From assembly GCA_900549415.1 (NCBI GenBank), contig URNX01000087.1, positions 1-6,753 of the forward strand: 6,753 bases of DNA, given 5' to 3'. The notes under the pieces are model-generated. The model ran no database searches, was not told the DNA's origin, and saw only the letters and a list, made by a program, of their open reading frames with translations. The stretch comes from an uncultured bacterium (GTDB lineage Bacteria; Verrucomicrobiota; Lentisphaeria; Victivallales; UBA1829). Below, piece by piece: positions 1 through 6,264 of this stretch (positions are counted from its first letter, which is position 1; each line of letters opens with the position of its first letter). Made by a program: the position numbers and the translations under genes.

Positions 1-77
1 AAATCTGACGGTCTATCAAGCCCGATATATGACGCTTGCTGATGGATGGATCGCTTCAGGAACAACTTTACAAGGAG
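1..77 (+). repeat. 77-bp perfect direct repeat, copy 1 (cut by window edge)
   Basis: Bases 1-77 are identical to 400-476, an offset of 399 bp or exactly 133 codons. The peptide includes LTVYQARYMTLADGWIASG. Identity stops abruptly at base 78, after which the two modules are only distantly related at DNA level though still alignable as protein. The copy may extend to the left of the window. Confidence 0.97.
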
Positions 78-2209
78 ATTATAATGCGGCAAAAATGAAT
101 ATCCTTGATGGAGGATCTGCTATTGATACCACCATGGACAAGAATTCATATCTTACCGTTTCCAATGGAGGCTATATCCAAAAAACAAAACAGGTATCAG
201 GAACACAAGACATTCTTTCAGGGGGACTCACCGATAGGACCGTCGTTACAGGAGGAACTTTATTACTCAATGCTGGAGCGTCAGCAACAGATCTACTTAT
301 CAGTGCCAATGGGACCATGATAGGAGACTTTACCTCAGACTCTTATATCTCCGGAACATCACAAGGTAAAGAAATTATTCTTGGAGATGGTGTCATGCAA
401 AATCTGACGGTCTATCAAGCCCGATATATGACGCTTGCTGATGGATGGATCGCTTCAGGAACAACTTTACAAGGAGGGTATTCTTTTGCATCAATGGAAA
501 TCAATAGTGGAGCAAAAGCTATTAATACAATCCTAAATAGCTCCTGCAAACTTCATGTCAAGAGTGGCGGTTACGCAGAAAACACATCCCAAGCCGCAGG
601 TTCCCAAATCATCTACAACGGCGCCACCGCAAGCGGTGGAAGTGTCAAGGGCGGCACAATGTACGTCGCCAACGGCGGTACAGTCAAAGGAACCGAACTT
701 CGAACCGAAGGAACGATCATTCTCTCTGCCGGAGCCAAAGCATACGACCTTGTGCTCTCCAACTCCAATCTCGGCATGTCCGCAGGAGCTCAGCTCATAC
801 GGACTTCCGTCTGCCGCGGAGGAAAACTCGCCGTCTCCAACAGCAACGTTGCAAGCGATACACAGGTGCTTGCAGGCGGAACGGCAACCATTTTCAGCAA
901 GGCGGCCGCATCGGGCGGAAATGTGATGTCCGGCGGAACTCTTATCTTCTCCAGCGGAGCGATTCTGACCGGAACTCTCAATGCCGCAGGAACGATCACT
1001 GTCAAAAACGGCGCGACCGTTTCCAATGGAACGCTCAACTTCAACCTCGTGGATCTCAAGGCCGGCAACCGCGTCATCCTCAATGACATGAGTCTCCTGG
1101 CCGGAGCAAATTACAGCATCACCGTTTCCGGTTCGCAGGCGGAAGGTTCCTATAAACTCGCAAACGGCGCCGGAGCCTTCAACGGAACGATCACTGTCAA
1201 AAACGAAAGCGGAAACACGCTCGGTTCGCTCTCCATCGGCGGCACACTCAATGCAGGCGGCAATTCCTACACACTCACCCGTAATAACGCCGCACTCTCA
1301 CTCACAGTCACCGCAAGCGGACCGTCCAAATCCCCCGCCGGAGACATTGACGGCAACGGAGTCAGCGATGTGATGTTCCAGTATAAGGTCGATCATCAGA
1401 TTGGCTTCTGGATGAACGGGTCCAATACCTGGAAGGGACAGGGACTCCCCGAACCGGCGGAATGGGAGGTCGTCGGGGCGTACGACATGAACGCAAACGG
1501 AAAAGCGGACGTCGTCATGCTCGGCAATGTCACGGTCAACGGAGTCAAAGGGGCGTACGTCGGGTATCGCAAGGACGGCGATATGAGCACATGGGAAAAC
1601 ATCAGCTTCCTCAACAATCCGGACAACATTCAGTGGACCGTCAAGGTCGGTAACATGACCGGAAACGCAGGCAAAAACTCGATCGTCTGGCATGCGGCGG
1701 AGCTCGGCGCGGTCGGTGTCTGGACCGACGGAAGCGACAACTGGGTCTCCATCAGCGGCGGATTCGACAAAAACTGGACCATGCTCGGAACCGGCGATTT
1801 CAACGGCGACGGAAAAGATGAAATCCTCTTCCGGAACGGAACCAACTTCTACACGACGGACATCAACTCCAACTTCTCCTCGCTCGGCGGATTCGGCGAC
1901 GGATGGGATGTCCGCGCGATCGGCGATTTCTCCGGAGACGGAAAGGACGATCTCGTGCTTTTCCACAAGGATACAGGCTCGGTTGTCAAGCTCGAAAACG
2001 GTCAGACTTCCAGTTATGCCAGCCTCGGACAGCTTGATGCGAACGACTGGTTCATCGTCGGTGCGGGCGATTACAACGGCGACGGAAAGGACGATCTTCT
2101 TGTCCGTCAGTACTCCTCCGGAATGCTCGGTTACTACGCAAACGGCGACTTCTCGAAATGGAACGAGATGGGACGCGGCGTCGATATGAACTGGGCGGTC
2201 ATCGCGTAA
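2..2209 (+). CDS. AIDA-repeat / FG-GAP-like repeat surface protein, 5' partial
   Basis: The reading frame is open from base 2, so the start codon, any signal peptide and part of the passenger lie upstream; 735 codons are visible, ending in TAA. Counting from base 2, residues 1 to about 340 are degenerate AIDA-type repeats rich in GG, SGG and GGT turns, the beta-helix pattern of autotransporter adhesin passengers. Residues 342-435 form another Gly/Asn/Thr/Ser-rich beta segment. From residue 448 to the end come FG-GAP/VCBS-like repeats with acidic calcium-loop motifs such as DIDGNG (448), DMNANGKAD (495), DFNGDGKDE (599), DFSGDGKDD (642) and DYNGDGKDD (690), plus a degenerate one near 550. Such loops bind calcium in known families. 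No C-terminal autotransporter beta-barrel is present; the protein ends in NWAVIA. A secreted or surface adhesin-like role is inference. The first ~560 bases differ sharply in base composition from the rest. Confidence 0.87.
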   Translation, partial: NLTVYQARYMTLADGWIASGTTLQGDYNAAKMNILDGGSAIDTTMDKNSYLTVSNGGYIQKTKQVSGTQDILSGGLTDRTVVTGGTLLLNAGASATDLLISANGTMIGDFTSDSYISGTSQGKEIILGDGVMQNLTVYQARYMTLADGWIASGTTLQGGYSFASMEINSGAKAINTILNSSCKLHVKSGGYAENTSQAAGSQIIYNGATASGGSVKGGTMYVANGGTVKGTELRTEGTIILSAGAKAYDLVLSNSNLGMSAGAQLIRTSVCRGGKLAVSNSNVASDTQVLAGGTATIFSKAAASGGNVMSGGTLIFSSGAILTGTLNAAGTITVKNGATVSNGTLNFNLVDLKAGNRVILNDMSLLAGANYSITVSGSQAEGSYKLANGAGAFNGTITVKNESGNTLGSLSIGGTLNAGGNSYTLTRNNAALSLTVTASGPSKSPAGDIDGNGVSDVMFQYKVDHQIGFWMNGSNTWKGQGLPEPAEWEVVGAYDMNANGKADVVMLGNVTVNGVKGAYVGYRKDGDMSTWENISFLNNPDNIQWTVKVGNMTGNAGKNSIVWHAAELGAVGVWTDGSDNWVSISGGFDKNWTMLGTGDFNGDGKDEILFRNGTNFYTTDINSNFSSLGGFGDGWDVRAIGDFSGDGKDDLVLFHKDTGSVVKLENGQTSSYASLGQLDANDWFIVGAGDYNGDGKDDLLVRQYSSGMLGYYANGDFSKWNEMGRGVDMNWAVIA
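400..476 (+). repeat. 77-bp perfect direct repeat, copy 2
   Basis: This is the second copy of the repeat at 1-77, in the same reading frame of the AIDA-repeat gene. It begins a second ~133-residue module. The following ~50 residues keep the same pattern as the first module (Y..A.M.I..G..AI.T, then L.V..GGY...T), which points to tandem module duplication. Confidence 0.97.
989..1010 (+). repeat. 22-bp direct repeat, copy 1 (other copy 1184-1205)
   Basis: A 22-bp stretch encoding GTITVKN is found unchanged at 989-1010 and 1184-1205, 195 bp (65 codons) apart in the same frame. It is a short internal repeat in the beta-rich part of the surface protein. Confidence 0.9.
1184..1205 (+). repeat. 22-bp direct repeat, copy 2
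   Basis: This is the second copy of the 22-bp repeat at 989-1010, encoding GTITVKN again. The flanking sequence is unrelated at DNA level. Confidence 0.9.
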
Positions 2210-2221
2210 AAAGAAAATTTG

Positions 2222-2274
2222 CGCCCCCGGAAAGCCCGGCGATACCCCACCCAGGCTTTTCCGGGGGCGTTTTT
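2222..2274. terminator. Bidirectional rho-independent terminator between convergent genes
   Basis: The left arm 2222-2236 (CGCCCCCGGAAA then GCC) pairs with the right arm 2254-2269 (GGC, then TTTTCCGGGGGCG) with a single bulge. The stem is about 15 bp and very GC-rich, with a 17-base loop. On the plus strand it is followed by TTTTT at 2270-2274. On the minus strand the exit sequence is also T-rich, because 2208-2220 is A-rich on the plus strand. It lies 12 bases after the surface-protein stop codon and 12 bases before the phoH-family stop codon, so it can end both transcripts. Confidence 0.9.
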
Positions 2275-2286
2275 GCCCGTCTTCAG

Positions 2287-3597
2287 TCAAAGCAGTTCCG
2301 CGGCCGCGGCGGCAAGCGGACTGCGCTCGCTCTTGCGAAGCGTGATATGTCCGTGAAGCGCCAGCCCTTTGAAGCGGTCCACGATGTAGGAAAGACCGTT
2401 GCTGCACGAATCCAGATAAACGTTGTCGATCTGGTACGGGTCTCCGGTCAGAATCATCTTCGTTCCTTCGCCCGCGCGGCTGACTATCGTCTTTACCTCA
2501 TGCGGCGTGAGGTTCTGCGCCTCGTCGACGATCACAAACTGCTTCGGAATGCTGCGTCCTCGGATGTAGGTAAGCGCTTCCAGTTCAAGTTTGCGCGTCC
2601 GCTTGAGCTCGTCGATCTGCCGCCGCACAACCTGAATGTCATGCTTGTCGTTGCGAAGCAGAAAATCGAGATTGTCGTAAATCGGCTGCATCCAGACGTC
2701 AAGTTTTTCGTCTTTCGAACCCGGCAGATACCCGAGGTCATTGCCCATCGGGATGATCGGGCGCGAAACGAGAATGCTGTCATACTGATTGCGCTGCAGA
2801 GTGCATTCGAGCGCGGCGGCCAGCGCGAGCAGAGTCTTGCCCGACCCCGCCTGTCCGACAAGCGTCACGACCTGAATCGAAGGATCAAGCAGGATCGCGA
2901 GCGCCATACGCTGTTCCTTGCTGCGCGGAGTGACATTCCACGCCTTGTCCGAAAATTCGCGCGGAATCGGTTCAATGCGTTTCCCGCGCTTCCAGCCGAG
3001 CGCCGACCGCTTGTTCTCATCGCGCAGCACGGCGAATTCGTTCGGATAAAGCGAATCTTCGAGCTCCAGAAATCCGTTTTTATAGAAATTGTCGATTGCC
3101 GCTGCGGGAACTTCCAGCTCGCGCTCACCCGAAAAGAGCTCGTCGAAATTGACGCGCTCGCGCTCAAAATCCTCAACGGGAATGCCGAGACTGTCCGCCT
3201 TGATACGCAGATTGATGTCTTTGGAAATCAGAATGACCGTTTCGTCCGGATGCTCCTGATGCAGCTGCCAGGCCACGCGCAAAATGCGGTTGTCCGGCTG
3301 ATTCATATCCATGCCTTCGACGACCTCTCCGGATCCGACGATCACCTGCAGAATTCCCGCAGGTTTTCCGTTCCCGTTGTCAAGCGGAACCCCGTTGAAA
3401 AGGGAGCCTTTGCGGCGGAGTTCGTCAAGCCTGCGGATCACATGCCGGGCGTTGCGTCCGAGTTCATCCTGATGCCTTTTGAACTTGTCGAGTTCTTCGA
3501 TGACCGCCATCGGAATAACAACACGGTTGTCTTCGAACGCTTCCAGCGACTGCGCGCTGTAAAGCAGAACATTGGTGTCAAGAACGTAGGTTTTCAT
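2287..3597 (-). CDS. phoH2: PIN domain-PhoH family ATPase (PhoH2/YlaK type)
   Basis: A 436-aa protein, normal length for PIN-PhoH fusions. An N-terminal PIN domain (about 1-135) shows VLDTNVLLY with D7, VIEELDKFK with E34/E35, D102 and SKDINLR with D127, the acidic residues expected of a PIN ribonuclease. The PhoH ATPase follows: Walker A GQAGSGKT at 248-255, SRPIIPMGNDLGYLPG near 278-293, Walker B FVIVDEAQN at 354-362, LTGDPYQID at 383-391 and the terminal RKSERS at 421-426. Characterised PhoH2 proteins act as ATP-dependent RNA helicase/RNases in the cytoplasm; RNA processing is the family-based inference here. The start at 3597 (MKTYVLDTN) is chosen because AAGGAG lies six bases upstream and the PIN motif begins at once. 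The frame stays open to an ATG at 3774, but that extension looks noncoding. No small antitoxin-like ORF precedes it, unlike the mycobacterial PhoAT-PhoH2 pairs. The symbol reflects domain architecture. Confidence 0.95.
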   Translation of the reverse strand: MKTYVLDTNVLLYSAQSLEAFEDNRVVIPMAVIEELDKFKRHQDELGRNARHVIRRLDELRRKGSLFNGVPLDNGNGKPAGILQVIVGSGEVVEGMDMNQPDNRILRVAWQLHQEHPDETVILISKDINLRIKADSLGIPVEDFERERVNFDELFSGERELEVPAAAIDNFYKNGFLELEDSLYPNEFAVLRDENKRSALGWKRGKRIEPIPREFSDKAWNVTPRSKEQRMALAILLDPSIQVVTLVGQAGSGKTLLALAAALECTLQRNQYDSILVSRPIIPMGNDLGYLPGSKDEKLDVWMQPIYDNLDFLLRNDKHDIQVVRRQIDELKRTRKLELEALTYIRGRSIPKQFVIVDEAQNLTPHEVKTIVSRAGEGTKMILTGDPYQIDNVYLDSCSNGLSYIVDRFKGLALHGHITLRKSERSPLAAAAAELL

Positions 3598-3603
3598 AAG
3601 CGA

Positions 3604-3611
3604 CTCCTTTC
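3604..3611 (-). promoter_or_regulatory. Ribosome binding site of the PIN-PhoH gene
   Basis: Read on the minus strand this is GAAAGGAG, six bases before the ATG at 3597. It fixes the start of the PIN-PhoH protein at the MKTYVLDTN residue rather than at the ATG 59 codons further upstream, which lacks such a site. Confidence 0.8.
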
Positions 3612-3843
3612 GTTTGCCTGTTGCATCCGTAAACACTGTTACACACGAAACGCAAAAATGCAAGTGTAAATTATTAAAAAGTCCGAATTTTCTAAAAAAA
3701 TTTATCCGCCTTCGTTCTTCTTCCCCCGCCGGACTTGATTTTCTGCGGTTGAATGCTACATTATATTTCATCAAAACTGTTCAACATATTTTGCAGATTA
3801 AAGGAGCAAAATCTGAAATATGCATATCATTTTTTGACACATA
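3612..3843. other. Divergent AT-rich intergenic region (phoH2 / PLD-like gene)
   Basis: This stretch separates two divergently transcribed genes and should hold both promoters, but none stands out. For the plus strand, TTGATT (3735-3740) with TACATT (3757-3762) at 16-base spacing is a weak candidate. On the minus strand only poor matches are seen, for example AATAAT with a T-rich -35. Two short inverted repeats could be operator or hairpin sites: TTACAC/GTGTAA around 3640-3670, and AAGTCCG (3679-3685) with CGGACTT (3730-3736). Both are short enough to be chance. Confidence 0.35.
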
Positions 3844-3854
3844 GAAGGTTAAAA

Positions 3855-4381
3855 ATGGAAACTGTTTTTATTTCAAACAGAACAATCTATACATCCGTAA
3901 TTGCAGACCTGGTTCCCTCCCGAAAAAGCGTCTTTGGATCGCGACCGCGGATATCAAAGACATGTATGTGGAAAAACCCGGGCTCCGCAAACAGATGGTT
4001 CCATTTCTGCAGATTTTGTCTGAATTGCTGCTGCGCGGGGTTGAGCTCCGCCTGATCCACGCCAAAGAGCCCGGCCCGGCATTCCGCCAGGACTTCGACC
4101 GGTTCCCGGAACTCTGGTCTGGAATGGAACGCGTTTTATGCCCGCGCGTACATTTCAAATGCATCATTGCCGATGGCGAGCGCGCCTACTTCGGCAGTGC
4201 CAACCTCACCGGAGCCGGGATGGGTGCAAAAGGAGAGAACCGCCGCAATTTTGAAAACGGCATTCTGACCGATGATCCTGCGCTTGTCGAACCGCTTTCC
4301 GAACAATTCGACTCTGTCTGGCGCGGCGCCTGCTGCACGAAATGTCAGCGCCGCGAGTATTGCACCGACTGTCCGTTATAA
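3855..4381 (+). CDS. Phospholipase D-like (single HKD) protein, interrupted by a frameshift
   Basis: Two frames together give a 175-residue protein. The first frame runs from ATG 3855, with GAAGG six bases upstream, and reads METVFISNRTIYTSVIADLV. At the A5 run 3923-3927 the coding frame moves back one base and continues as KRLWIATADIKDMYVEK to TAA at 4381. The longest ATG-started intact part is 3962-4381 (139 aa), but ATG 3962 has no ribosome site and sits inside the conserved domain. The catalytic motif is complete at 4151-4204: H-F-K, four residues, D, six residues, GSAN, the HxK(x4)D(x6)GSxN signature of the phospholipase D superfamily. With one motif, the active site probably needs a homodimer. 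The C-terminus has CxxC-x5-CxxC, possibly metal-binding. No signal peptide or membrane segment is seen. Substrate (phospholipid or nucleic acid) cannot be told. Either a homopolymer read error or a recent inactivating indel explains the break. Confidence 0.82.
3921..3931 (+). other. Frameshift site in the PLD-like gene (A5 run)
   Basis: The bases CGAAAAAGCGT read CGA AAA AGC in the upstream frame, but the conserved downstream protein needs AAG CGT CTT TGG. One extra A (six instead of five) would join METVFISN... directly to ...KRLWIATADIKD. The context is not a classic X XXY YYZ heptamer in the upstream frame, so programmed slippage is less likely than an indel. Confidence 0.8.
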
Positions 4382-4409
4382 AAAAATCCCTGAAAAATGC
4401 TGCAGCCTC

Positions 4410-4437
4410 TTGATTTTTATTTATTCCAATGTATATT
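4410..4437 (+). promoter_or_regulatory. Sigma70-type promoter for the HAD-GDPD unit
   Basis: TTGATT at 4410-4415 and TATATT at 4432-4437 are separated by 16 bases in an AT-rich stretch. Predicted transcription would begin near 4444, about 30 bases before the HAD start codon. No operator-like palindrome is evident nearby. Confidence 0.5.
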
Positions 4438-4472
4438 TTTACTAAACAAGCAACTAAACACAGAAAGACGAT

Positions 4473-5285
4473 ATGCGCTCCTTAGCTGAAATAAAGCAGG
4501 TATTTCTGGATATGGACGGAACAATCTATGAAGGAACCCGCCTGTACCCTGCGACATTGCCGTTCCTGGATTTCCTGAAAAAACAGGGAATCCGTTACAC
4601 TTTTATGTCCAACAATTCCTCGTACAGCCGGAAAGGCTATGTCGAAAAACTCCACGCCATGGGATGCTCCGCAAAGGAGAGCGATTTTTATTCCTCCGTG
4701 GAGTATACGATTGATTATCTCCGCCAGAATCATCCGGATCTTAAAAAATTTTTCCTGCTTGGCATGTCGGAACTCATTCCGGAATTTCAGGAAGCCGGGT
4801 TCGAATTTTCCCCGGAAGCTCCGCAGTGTGTAATCGTTGCATTTGACCGTTCGCTGACTTTTGAAAAACTCTGCAAAGCGGCCTACTGGCTGCAAAAAGG
4901 AGTTCCGGGGTTCGCCACTCATCCTGACGCCTCCTGTCCGACGGATCAGGAATCCCTGCTTGTTGACTGCGGCTCGATTACAAAAGCGCTGGAATATTCC
5001 GCACATGCGAAGCTAAAAGTTCTCGGCAAGCCCGATCCCGGAATGCTCTGCTCAGCCGCCGCGCATAACGGCTTCCGTCCGGAAGAATGTCTGATGATCG
5101 GCGACCGCATGGAAACCGATATTGCCGTCGGCGCCAATGCCGGCGCGCTCACCTGCCTGATCACTTCATCCGCAGCCGCCCATGCATCCGGTACCATCGT
5201 TCCGGACTATGAATTCCGGGACCTTGGGGAACTGCAGACGGAATGGGAAAATCAATTGAAACACACTCAACAAAAAAGGAGTTGA
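4473..5285 (+). CDS. HAD superfamily hydrolase, subfamily IIA (NagD/PGP-like phosphatase)
   Basis: A 270-aa cytosolic phosphatase of usual HAD-IIA length. Motif I is FLDMDGTIYEG with nucleophile D13 and acid/base D15. Motif II is FMSNNSS with S46. Motif III is the lysine of GKPDPG, K186. Motif IV is MIGDRMETDIAVGANAG with D211 and D216. The C2-type cap lies between about residues 60 and 180. This matches NagD, 4-nitrophenylphosphatase and phosphoglycolate/glycerol-3-phosphate phosphatases, which remove phosphate from small phosphorylated metabolites through an aspartyl-phosphate intermediate. The start at 4473 puts motif I at residue 11, as usual; the ribosome site upstream is weak (AGAAAGA). 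The downstream GDPD gene begins one base after this stop codon, so the pair is almost surely co-transcribed. Because GDPD releases glycerol-3-phosphate, that is the likeliest substrate, but sequence alone cannot prove it. Confidence 0.93.
   Translation: MRSLAEIKQVFLDMDGTIYEGTRLYPATLPFLDFLKKQGIRYTFMSNNSSYSRKGYVEKLHAMGCSAKESDFYSSVEYTIDYLRQNHPDLKKFFLLGMSELIPEFQEAGFEFSPEAPQCVIVAFDRSLTFEKLCKAAYWLQKGVPGFATHPDASCPTDQESLLVDCGSITKALEYSAHAKLKVLGKPDPGMLCSAAAHNGFRPEECLMIGDRMETDIAVGANAGALTCLITSSAAAHASGTIVPDYEFRDLGELQTEWENQLKHTQQKRS
5276..5281 (+). promoter_or_regulatory. Ribosome binding site of the GDPD gene inside the HAD 3' end
   Basis: AAGGAG lies five bases before ATG 5287 and within the last codons of the HAD gene. 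It supports translation of the second gene from the same messenger RNA. Confidence 0.8.
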
Positions 5286-5286
5286 T

Positions 5287-6033
5287 ATGAAACAAACTGA
5301 ATGGATTTCTCACCGGGGCGAATCGCTGGATGCGCCCGAAAACACGCTAAGCTCATTCAAACTGGCAATGGAACGCGATACCGACGGCATGGAAACGGAC
5401 ATTCATCTGACATCCGACGGAGTTCTCGTCTGCATTCACGATTCCATGACCGGGCGCACCGGAGACAAAAATATCCGGATCGAAGATTCTGTTTTTTCTG
5501 AAATCGAGCGTGTGGATGTCTGCAATAAAATGGAAGCCTTTCGTGGAGAACGGATTCCGACTTTTCGCGATGCCCTCCGCCTGCTTCGTCCCGGGCGCAA
5601 ATTTTTTGTGGAAATAAAAGAAAATGATGAACGGGTCGTCCCCGCACTGCGCGATTTGCTTGAAACGGAAGGAGTTGCGCACGAACAGATTGTGGTCATC
5701 TCGTTTCATAAGGAAATGATCCGCTTGAGCAAACAGTGCATGCCGGACATCAAAGCCCTCTGGCTGACAGGTTTTTCTGATGCCGAAACAGATATTTCAA
5801 AATCTGTTTCAAACACCATTGCCATACTGAGAGAGCTGAATGCGGACGGAATTGACGGCGAAGCAAAGGAAAACGTGTTCAATGCGGAATATATAAAAGC
5901 GTTGAAAGATGCAGGTTTTTATGTTTCTGTCTGGACGGTTGACAGACCTGAACAGGCGGAACAGTATATCAAATTTGGAGCTGACGCCATAACCAGCAAT
6001 TGCGCCGCAAAATTAAAAGCCCTGTCAAACTGA
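5287..6033 (+). CDS. Glycerophosphodiester phosphodiesterase (UgpQ-like, cytosolic)
   Basis: A complete 248-aa GDPD-family protein, the same size class as E. coli UgpQ. Catalytic and metal-binding residues of the TIM-barrel fold are visible: ISHRG with H9 and R10, APENT with E18 and N19, METDIH with E36 and D38, CIHDSMTGRTG with H51, and FVEIKEN with E109 and K111. The late FYVSVWTVD strand and the GADAITSN end are also typical, although the usual TD/TN-P near the end is SNC here. The enzyme hydrolyses glycerophosphodiesters, from deacylated phospholipids, to glycerol-3-phosphate and an alcohol, using a divalent metal ion. No signal peptide is present, so it should work in the cytosol. It is the second gene of a unit with the HAD phosphatase, one base apart. 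A stem-loop follows its stop codon. Confidence 0.95.
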   Translation: MKQTEWISHRGESLDAPENTLSSFKLAMERDTDGMETDIHLTSDGVLVCIHDSMTGRTGDKNIRIEDSVFSEIERVDVCNKMEAFRGERIPTFRDALRLLRPGRKFFVEIKENDERVVPALRDLLETEGVAHEQIVVISFHKEMIRLSKQCMPDIKALWLTGFSDAETDISKSVSNTIAILRELNADGIDGEAKENVFNAEYIKALKDAGFYVSVWTVDRPEQAEQYIKFGADAITSNCAAKLKALSN

Positions 6034-6040
6034 ATTTTCT

Positions 6041-6085
6041 CCGGGTATTTTCATTGGAGGTTCTCCCCCGGTGAAAATACTCCGG
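6041..6085 (+). terminator. Stem-loop after the HAD-GDPD unit, probable weak terminator
   Basis: CCGG-GTATTTTCA (6041-6053) pairs with TGAAAATAC (6072-6080), then, after one bulged T, with CCGG (6082-6085). This gives a 13-bp stem. The 18-base loop contains its own GGAG/CTCC pair. It starts seven bases after the GDPD stop codon. No run of T follows (GGCGTTTCGC), so it may instead be a messenger 3' stabiliser or need Rho. Confidence 0.55.
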
Positions 6086-6264
6086 GCGTTTCGCTCTGCA
6101 CGAGCCAGCCCATTGTCAAAAAATTGGAAACTCCGGACAGCAAATATACCAGAATTTCAAAAAGAGGAGTTGAAAAAACGCTCAAGGGATATTAAAGTAT
6201 TCTCTGACAAAGAATGTTTGTTCAGAATTGCCACGGAGAGCTCCTTATCGAGCAGGGATTCGCA
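6086..6264 (+). other. Noncoding stretch with possible regulator remnant
   Basis: No convincing intact gene lies here. The frame at 6097-6192 reads CTSQPIVKKLETPDSKYTRI followed by SKRGVEKTLKGY and then TAA. Its SQPxV, KLE, TR and RGVExTxxG elements recall a LysR-type helix-turn-helix with several residues missing, but the match is by eye only. A possible weak promoter for the following membrane-protein gene is TTGAAA (6170-6175) with TAAAGT (6193-6198) at 17-base spacing. Confidence 0.3.

Noticed and set aside
1..476. CRISPR-like or mobile-element repeat
   Set aside because: There are only two copies, both in frame within a coding gene, with no spacers, transposase or terminal inverted repeats.
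1298..2407. 369-codon open frame on the minus strand
   Set aside because: It is antisense to the FG-GAP repeats; the openness comes from the GC-rich repeated codons. It has no domain and crosses the terminator.
2158..3669. 503-codon open frame on the plus strand
   Set aside because: It lies antisense to the PIN-PhoH gene, whose motifs are all intact. The plus-strand product is low in recognisable motifs and would read through the terminator.
3598..3774. 59-residue N-terminal extension of the PIN-PhoH frame
   Set aside because: The extension is AT-rich upstream DNA with no domain features, and a good ribosome site and the PIN motif place the start at 3597.
3834..3839. Perfect TTGACA hexamer
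   Set aside because: No -10 element lies at proper spacing; a transcript from it would start inside the PLD-like coding region, downstream of its ATG.
3921..3931. Programmed -1 ribosomal frameshift
   Set aside because: The upstream frame reads CGA AAA AGC, so the A-site codon cannot re-pair as in an A AAA AAG heptamer. I saw no stimulatory Shine-Dalgarno or obvious hairpin. An indel is simpler, although single-tRNA slippage is not excluded.
4482..5006. 174-codon minus-strand frame
   Set aside because: It is antisense to the HAD phosphatase, whose four motifs are complete.
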